A model generated the notes under the pieces. It did no database searches. It had not been told where the DNA came from and saw only the letters and a list, made by a program, of their open reading frames with translations. The position numbers and the translations under genes are program-made. Below, in pieces: positions 58,948 to 64,000 of a stretch of DNA of 64,000 nucleotides; position 1 is the stretch's first letter; the number at the start of each line of letters is the position of its first letter. Source of the stretch: CAZMZF01 sp964570765 (lineage in GTDB: Bacteria; Zixibacteria; MSB-5A5; RBG-16-43-9). The stretch spans positions 1 through 64,000 of the forward strand of contig CAZMZF010000003.1 in assembly GCA_964570765.1 (NCBI GenBank), in the 5' to 3' direction.

Positions 58948-59241
58948 ATGAGCAAGTTTAAGGTTATCGTGCTGGTCTTCGCTCTGGTAGTGGTCATCGG
59001 TGCAGGCATTAACCTTATAACCACTGATAAGGTTACCACGCCTGCTAACGCCGCTGGCTCAAGTTATGTTTTCGAGGGTTGCTGGGCTTATTTTCCTGCC
59101 GGTCCGTGCTATGACATCTATCATGATGCCCAGGGTACCTACTGGATCTGCAGCAAGTGTGGACTGACCAAAAATCCCGGACCCAAGGTCTGCCGGATAA
59201 TTTCGGCGGAAACACTCGCACGCGGTTACTGGTGTTCATAG
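58948..59241 (+). CDS. Small exported Cys-rich protein
   Basis: A 97-residue protein with a signal peptide or membrane anchor (VIVLVFALVVVIGAGINLI) and a mature part with six cysteines (EGCWAYFPAGPCYDIYH, ICSKCGLTKNPGPKVC, YWCS). The CxxC pair may bind metal or form disulfides. A very strong ribosome-binding site (AAAGGAGGTG) indicates high expression. No family is recognised. Confidence 0.8.
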   Translation: MSKFKVIVLVFALVVVIGAGINLITTDKVTTPANAAGSSYVFEGCWAYFPAGPCYDIYHDAQGTYWICSKCGLTKNPGPKVCRIISAETLARGYWCS

Positions 59242-59258
59242 GTATGTACGGAAGATGA

Positions 59259-59283
59259 GGGTGGAGATAAACTCCACCCCTAC
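59259..59283 (-). repeat. GTAG-headed REP after the Cys-rich gene
   Basis: Arms GGGTGGAG/CTCCACCC, loop ATAAA, CTAC at 59280-59283. Confidence 0.88.
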
Positions 59284-59340
59284 GCAATAAGAAAGAAATG
59301 TTAAACTGTCCCCACCTTTGGTGTGGGATAAATCACTTAG

Positions 59341-59425
59341 ATTCTTCGGTCGTCCCACCTCTGATGTACTCCCTCAGAATGACAAAAAAACAATTGGTAA
59401 ACCTATGTTGCCCCCAACATGGGTT
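59341..59425. repeat. CAGAATGACA remnant and GGTAAACC-type palindrome
   Basis: A half copy of the GTCATTCTGA element at 59341-59383, then arms AACCTATGTTG/CAACATGGGTT at 59400-59425 with the conserved GGTA head. The rest of the gap to 59515 shows no gene. Confidence 0.75.
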
Positions 59426-59514
59426 AATTCTCAGAAAATTCAAACCACACCAACTTTCTCCTTGACTTAAGCTTTTCCTGTTCAGATATTCTTTTCAAAA
59501 ATAAGGAGTTTTAT

Positions 59515-60429
59515 ATGGAAATAGTTACTTATCGCCAGTTAGAACAAAAAGATAGTTTTATGCTGCTGATGGACCAGGCTTTCTGGTGGCCCCTTTCCCC
59601 TTCTCAGCTTGAGAAAATAATCAACCTGGATATCCGGCTAAAAAATAGCCCAGTAGGATTCTGTGTAGTTGAAGATGGGAAACTGGCTGGTTTTGTGGGT
59701 GTAATGGACATCCCCACAAAAACAGTTTCCGGGAATGAAGAAACTGTCGGAGGAATCTGGTGTGTGGCAACCAATCCTCGTTTCGCTAAAAGAGGAATCT
59801 GCAAAACCCTGATGGATAAAGCACACCAGTATTTTCAGGAGAAAAAATATCATTTTTCCTTTTTGGTCACCAGCCGGACCATAATCGCTTATGCCATCTA
59901 TGTGAAGATGGGATATGTCGAAGTGGAAAAGGTTAACAACTATCCAGAAGCATATAAGGTTCTCCAGGAAGACAAACCCGAGAAAAAAGTTGAAACTAAT
60001 TTAAACCCTGAAAAAATCTTTGACCTCTATCAGAAGTCTGTCAGGGATAAAACCGGATTTGTGGTGAGACAGAATGATTTTATAGCTGTTTCCTCGGAAA
60101 GGAAACGTTTCGATGAAAAAAAATCGTTTCAGATAGAAAACGGTTATGCCTTAATTGGAGGTCCCAGGGAAGTTTCCAGAATTATGGAATTGGTCAGCCT
60201 GGATGAGCAAACTTATCATAAGCTGCTTGACCAGGTCGAATCTATAACCCCGAATGGGGTGATCGACCGGATGATCACGGATGAAAAGCTTTTAAAGATC
60301 TATAAAAGTAGAGGATACCGGATTGAAGAAGGCGACCACGGAGTTGTGATGGTCAAAAGATTGGGCAAGTTCGACTTCGAGGAAAAATACGGAGATGCTT
60401 TTCATATAGGGATGATGGATCTGTTTTAA
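59515..60429 (+). CDS. GNAT-family N-acetyltransferase
   Basis: A 304-residue protein with an N-terminal GNAT domain (GFCVVEDGKLAGFVGVMDIP, IWCVATNPRFAKRGICKTLMDKA with the Q/RxxGxG/A-like acetyl-CoA loop, IAYAIYVKMGYVEV). A second, C-terminal domain of about 150 residues contains IENGYALIGGPREVSRIMEL and may be a degenerate GNAT or a substrate domain. Substrate unknown. Confidence 0.82.
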   Translation: MEIVTYRQLEQKDSFMLLMDQAFWWPLSPSQLEKIINLDIRLKNSPVGFCVVEDGKLAGFVGVMDIPTKTVSGNEETVGGIWCVATNPRFAKRGICKTLMDKAHQYFQEKKYHFSFLVTSRTIIAYAIYVKMGYVEVEKVNNYPEAYKVLQEDKPEKKVETNLNPEKIFDLYQKSVRDKTGFVVRQNDFIAVSSERKRFDEKKSFQIENGYALIGGPREVSRIMELVSLDEQTYHKLLDQVESITPNGVIDRMITDEKLLKIYKSRGYRIEEGDHGVVMVKRLGKFDFEEKYGDAFHIGMMDLF

Positions 60430-60437
60430 GATTTACT

Positions 60438-60503
60438 GTGTGTCATTGCGAGGAGTTCCGCCTTTGGCAGGGCTTCGCTCTTTTCAGATGCCCGCAATGA
60501 CAT
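60438..60503. repeat. CATTGCGAGG inverted repeat
   Basis: TGTCATTGCGAGGAG at the left and CCCGCAATGACA at the right enclose an imperfect stem. Same element type as at 49449-49522. Confidence 0.7.
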
Positions 60504-60565
60504 GTGAGAAAACTATAGTGTCAATAAGCGGATAAATTACAAATATTGATTCCAAGGAGGTGTCT

Positions 60566-63193
60566 GTGCCAAATTTAAAGATTTTCAGAAGTGCAATTCT
60601 TTTTTTTATCATACTATTCTTTCTCCCCATCCTATCTTTTGCTCTTCCCGGTTCACCCATTAAGGTTCATTTTTTAGATAACGGAATGCAGGTTATTACC
60701 AAAGAGGAGCATTCCAAGAATTTGCTCGCTATCAATATCTTTGTAAAAGGTGGGAGCCGGACCGAAACTCCGGAATTGAGCGGTCTCAGTCATTACTATG
60801 AGCATTTAATTTTCAGGGGTGGAACTGATAAACAAGCTGAGCTGGAAACCAGGAAGGCTTTTCAGAGCCTGGGGCAGTTTTTCGGGTACACCAGCGAGGA
60901 TGTTACCTGTTATTACATAGTTACTCCTAAAGAAAATTTAGATGAGGCTTTATTGCGATATGCAGATGCAGTTATGGATTTGAAGGTTACCCAGGAGAAA
61001 ATAGAAACTGAAAGACAGGTAGTCATCGAAGAATATAATATGGATGAGGATAGACCGGATGATGCGGTCTGGCAGCTTTTAGAAAAAAATGCCTTTTTGG
61101 TTCATCCATACGGACAGACGATTATCGGTTCCAGAGAGGTTATTAAAACTGCCAATTTAGACCGGTTTAAAACTTTCTATCAGGAAAGATATGTGCCAAA
61201 TCAGATGGTAATGGCAATCGTAGGCGATTTTAATACCGATGAGATGATGGCAAAGATAAAATCGCTTTTCAGTAAATATTCTAAGGGAAAAGAATCATTT
61301 GAATCAGGCAAAGTAGAGCCTGAGCAGACTAAATTCAGGCAGGCATTTAAAAGAATGAAAACAGGTTCCAGTAATCTCTGTATTGGATTTCATATCCCGG
61401 AAGCGACTCATCCTGATATACCAGCTTTAGATGTACTAAAAGCGATCTTAACCCGGGGTGAAAGCTCCAGGCTCTATCAAGTTCTGAAAAAAGAAAATAA
61501 CTTAGTTCATTTTGTAAATTCTTACGTGGACCAGAGGAGAGATCCCGGACTCTTTGATATCTATACCCAGCTGAACCCTGAAAATGAAAGAAAGGTCGTG
61601 GAGATAATCTTTAAAGAATTGAGCAGATTATGGCAGGAAGAAGTCTCGAAAGAAGAATTAGAAAAAGCCAGATCTCAAATCGAAAACTCCTATTATTTTG
61701 ACAATCAGACCTATATCAGCCAGGCACAGCGTCTAAGCTATTATGCCGCCAATAGCGATCTGTTGTTAGAGTCTTCTTATTTAGACCGGATCAGAAACAC
61801 CACCGCCTCTGACATAAAAAGAGTAACTGTAAAATATTTAAAGCCCGTTAATGCGATTTTAGCCTTAGTAAAGCCTGAAGATGCGAAAGATTCCGATTTT
61901 AATGATTTAGCAGATAAATATAGCTCACTTTTACCAGCTCTGACAGAAGGGATTACAAAAACGAAACCAGAGAAAATGGTTTTGTCCAATGGTTTGACAA
62001 TACTTTTAAAAGAAGACCATTCCTCTAAGACTATCGCCTTGGAAGGCTACATTAAAGGAGGGGTCTGGTTAGAAGAAGAAAAAAATGCTGGCATCAACAA
62101 TTTTACAGCCGAAATGCTTCTCAAAGGGACCAAAGATTATAGCGCAGATGAGCTTGCCCAAAGAATCGATAGCCTCGGTATCGATCTTAATACCCAGACC
62201 ACCCTGGACTATTCCAGGCTCTCCCTTTTGACTACTCCCGAGACTTTTAAAGATGGTTTAAACCTTTTTGCACAAGCTCTATTTTATCCTCTATTTTTAA
62301 AGGAGGAGTTAGAGAAGAAGAGAACTGATATAATCGCTCAAATCCAGAGAGTCAAGGATTTAAGTTACGATTTAACCAATCAGGAATTCGCCAAAAAGAT
62401 TTACAATAAATCACCCTATAAAAGATCTATCCTTGGAAATGAGGAAACTATAAAACTGCTATCCTCAGAAGACCTGAAAAAATTCCATAGCCAAACCTTT
62501 GTCCCACCTAACATCATTTTATCTTTTGTCGGAGATTTCAATACTGAAGAGATGGAAAATCTTATTAAATCTAACTTTGAAAAAATCCCCTTTTCACCCG
62601 CTCCGAAAATTACATTAATAAATGAACCTCCTCAGAAAAAGGAAAAAGCACATATAATCCCTGAAGAGAAACTTCAGATTACTTTTAACTTAGGCAGGAT
62701 GGGGGCTTCTGTTACCAGCCCTGATTTCTTGCCCTTAAAGTTGGTCGAAAGGATTTTAAGCTCCCGTCTCTTTTTCAAATATGTTTACGAAGAAGGGATG
62801 GCTTACCGGATGTGGACCTATATGCAATCCCGTTTAGGTTCCGCTCCTTTCACTTTTGAGATGGGAGTATCTCCGGAGAATTTCTCTAAAACCAGAAACG
62901 GAATTTTAAATGAGGTGAAAGCTTTATTAAAATCTCCACTCCCGGATAAAGAAGTTGAAACCGCTAAAGCCAACCTGATTTCCGGGTTTTATCTCTCCCA
63001 GCAGACCAACACCGACCAGGCAAAGACAATGGCTTTTTACGAGTTATCAGGTTTAGGGTATCTTTATGGAGAGAATTATCCAGATCTGGTGAGCAAAGTT
63101 AAAGCTTTTGAGATAATGAAAATGGCTAAGAAATATTTAGACCCTAAAAAGTTCACCTTGGTCGCAGTAGGAAAAGTAAAAAAGAATGAATAG
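60566..63193 (+). CDS. Secreted M16-family metalloprotease (tandem domains)
   Basis: An 875-residue exported peptidase with two M16 halves. The signal peptide is in residues 1-27. The first half has the inverted zinc motif H-x-x-E-H as HYYEH (near residue 76) and the third ligand glutamate in ERQVVIEEYNM; it is probably active. The second half (from about residue 480, MVLSNGLTILLKEDHSS) lacks HxxEH (INNFTAEMLL) and is the inactive partner. The GTG at 60566 lies 5 bp after AAGGAGG and is preferred to a GTG overlapping that site. Similar proteins degrade signal peptides or process exported proteins. Confidence 0.9.
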   Translation: MPNLKIFRSAILFFIILFFLPILSFALPGSPIKVHFLDNGMQVITKEEHSKNLLAINIFVKGGSRTETPELSGLSHYYEHLIFRGGTDKQAELETRKAFQSLGQFFGYTSEDVTCYYIVTPKENLDEALLRYADAVMDLKVTQEKIETERQVVIEEYNMDEDRPDDAVWQLLEKNAFLVHPYGQTIIGSREVIKTANLDRFKTFYQERYVPNQMVMAIVGDFNTDEMMAKIKSLFSKYSKGKESFESGKVEPEQTKFRQAFKRMKTGSSNLCIGFHIPEATHPDIPALDVLKAILTRGESSRLYQVLKKENNLVHFVNSYVDQRRDPGLFDIYTQLNPENERKVVEIIFKELSRLWQEEVSKEELEKARSQIENSYYFDNQTYISQAQRLSYYAANSDLLLESSYLDRIRNTTASDIKRVTVKYLKPVNAILALVKPEDAKDSDFNDLADKYSSLLPALTEGITKTKPEKMVLSNGLTILLKEDHSSKTIALEGYIKGGVWLEEEKNAGINNFTAEMLLKGTKDYSADELAQRIDSLGIDLNTQTTLDYSRLSLLTTPETFKDGLNLFAQALFYPLFLKEELEKKRTDIIAQIQRVKDLSYDLTNQEFAKKIYNKSPYKRSILGNEETIKLLSSEDLKKFHSQTFVPPNIILSFVGDFNTEEMENLIKSNFEKIPFSPAPKITLINEPPQKKEKAHIIPEEKLQITFNLGRMGASVTSPDFLPLKLVERILSSRLFFKYVYEEGMAYRMWTYMQSRLGSAPFTFEMGVSPENFSKTRNGILNEVKALLKSPLPDKEVETAKANLISGFYLSQQTNTDQAKTMAFYELSGLGYLYGENYPDLVSKVKAFEIMKMAKKYLDPKKFTLVAVGKVKKNE

Positions 63194-63221
63194 AAAACTT
63201 TAAAAATCAAAGAGGTGTGAT

Positions 63222-63437
63222 ATGAAAGCAAATGAAAGCGGTGCAGACAGGCTCATACGCATAATAGCAGGTATTGTTCTTTTCATGCTCGGCTGGGGGA
63301 TTTTAAAAAATAATCTCTTAGGGATAATCTTTGACATCCTGGGAATAATTCTCTTTGTTACCGGGATAACTGGTTTCTGCGGACTATATAAGCTCTTTGG
63401 AATCAGCACCAAAAAAGATGAAACCCCAAAAGCTTAA
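63222..63437 (+). CDS. DUF2892 (YgaP-type transmembrane) protein
   Basis: A 71-residue protein with two helices (IIAGIVLFMLGWGIL and IIFDILGIILFVTGITGFCGLYKLFGI). The ADRLIRIIAG start and the GFCGLYKLFGI end are typical of DUF2892. AGAGGTG precedes the ATG. Function unknown in general. Confidence 0.88.
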   Translation: MKANESGADRLIRIIAGIVLFMLGWGILKNNLLGIIFDILGIILFVTGITGFCGLYKLFGISTKKDETPKA

Positions 63438-63455
63438 CTGGTCAAACTAATCGGT

Positions 63456-63483
63456 AAACCCACTTTGCCCTCAAAGTGGGTTT
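63456..63483. repeat. GGTAAACC-type palindrome, copy 3
   Basis: Perfect 12-bp arms AAACCCACTTTG/CAAAGTGGGTTT, loop CCCT, preceded by GGTA. Confidence 0.88.
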
Positions 63484-63628
63484 AGATTACTATTTTGTGG
63501 ACAAAGGGGTACTGTTAAATACAGTTTGGTGTTTGAAGTTAAAAAAACTTTGAACTTTTGGGCCTTTGAGCATTTAAGCTATTGAAGTTTTAATTCGGAA
63601 AACCCCAAATAGATATAGATACAGTATA

Positions 63629-64000
63629 ATGAACTCTACTTCTATAAAAAACCATACCCTTTTCCCTTCTTTTCTGATCGCCCTTTTATGTTTTATCTGG
63701 GGCTCTACCTGGCTGGGGATCAAGATAGGCTTAGAGGATTCACCCCCGTTTTTATCTGCAGGTTTCAGATTTCTTATAGCTACGATTTTCCTCTATATCT
63801 GGGCAAAGAGCAAGAGTATAAGATTTTCTAACTATAGAGGTCAGATGCTTAAAATCCTGATTCCAGGTTTTTTCATGTATTATCTGTCCTATTCCTTAGT
63901 TTACTGGGGCGAGCAATATATAAATTCAGGCTTAACCGCAGTTCTTTTTGCTACTCTCCCCTTTTTTGTAGCGATCTATGCTACCCTGCTTTTAAAAGAT
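63629..64000 (+). CDS. EamA-family (drug/metabolite) transporter, 5' part
   Basis: The gene runs off the right edge; 124 codons are visible. FLIALLCFIWGSTWLGIKIGLEDSPP is the characteristic EamA start (W-G-S/T-x-W/F), followed by three further helices (FRFLIATIFLYIWA, ILIPGFFMYYLSYSLVYWGEQYI, LTAVLFATLPFFVAIYATLLL). It would be a 10-helix exporter. No strong ribosome-binding site is visible. Confidence 0.88.
   Translation, partial: MNSTSIKNHTLFPSFLIALLCFIWGSTWLGIKIGLEDSPPFLSAGFRFLIATIFLYIWAKSKSIRFSNYRGQMLKILIPGFFMYYLSYSLVYWGEQYINSGLTAVLFATLPFFVAIYATLLLKD

Noticed and set aside
12852..59283. CRISPR array
   Set aside because: The short repeats are dispersed, differ in stem sequence and are not separated by regular spacers. 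No cas gene is present.

Overview
The window looks like the chromosome of a moderately AT-rich, diderm bacterium of the FCB group, most probably candidate phylum Zixibacteria or a close relative. Direct evidence: two large exported proteins end in paired dockerin-like calcium repeats with the signature LINYLFKGG, and a third ends in a Por/T9SS-type tail (NYPNPFNPATT... SGIYFY). Complete lptD, bamD and lolA genes indicate an LPS-containing outer membrane. This placement is inference; no rRNA gene is present to confirm it.

Layout. 0-13 kb: a partial exported-protein gene with a long structured leader, a fragment of a penicillin-binding protein, and three very large secreted proteins (cyclase-toroid/beta-helix/dockerin, repeat protein with T9SS-type tail, M14 carboxypeptidase with dockerin), each with its own good sigma-70 promoter. 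13-27 kb: a core-gene block on the minus strand (perR, nadD, bamD, a lytic transglycosylase, a radical-SAM protein, rimO, lolA, ftsK, HU, lptD), interrupted by a REP-associated transposase (RAYT) and an orphan nuclease-like gene. 27-31 kb: plus-strand GT21-like glycosyltransferase, saccharopine-dehydrogenase-like enzyme and UbiA prenyltransferase. 31-39.8 kb: tRNA-Glu(CUC), a 3'-half tRNA-Glu remnant, then a GH38 alpha-mannosidase and a complete ribose/galactose-type ABC importer, ending near tRNA-Gln(CUG). 39.8-43.1 kb: receiver-domain protein, glnS, a small channel-like protein and an alkyltransferase-like protein.

43.1-47.4 kb is the most unusual region. Five short, mostly unrelated genes all on the minus strand are separated by five copies, all in one orientation, of an approximately 80-bp element made of a hairpin nested inside a hairpin plus a conserved asymmetric tail. 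It resembles a cassette array but lacks recognisable attC core sites. 47.4-54 kb: gltX, a TPR protein, two small GIY-YIG genes wrapped around a tRNA-Ser and a damaged partial copy of it, asnA, a transporter fragment, and a RelE-type toxin-antitoxin pair bracketed by direct repeats. 54-64 kb: comM, a SEC-C protein with a possible nuclease domain, a methyltransferase, a small Cys-rich exported protein, a GNAT protein, an M16 protease, a DUF2892 protein and the start of an EamA transporter.

Across the window lie at least 22 short palindromes that begin with GTAG, the head recognised by RAYT proteins in other bacteria. They keep the head, and often a TTTA-type loop, but their stem sequences differ almost completely from copy to copy. 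One copy sits in frame inside the RAYT gene itself. These elements, together with at least three other palindrome families, fill nearly all intergenic spaces of the right-hand two thirds of the window.
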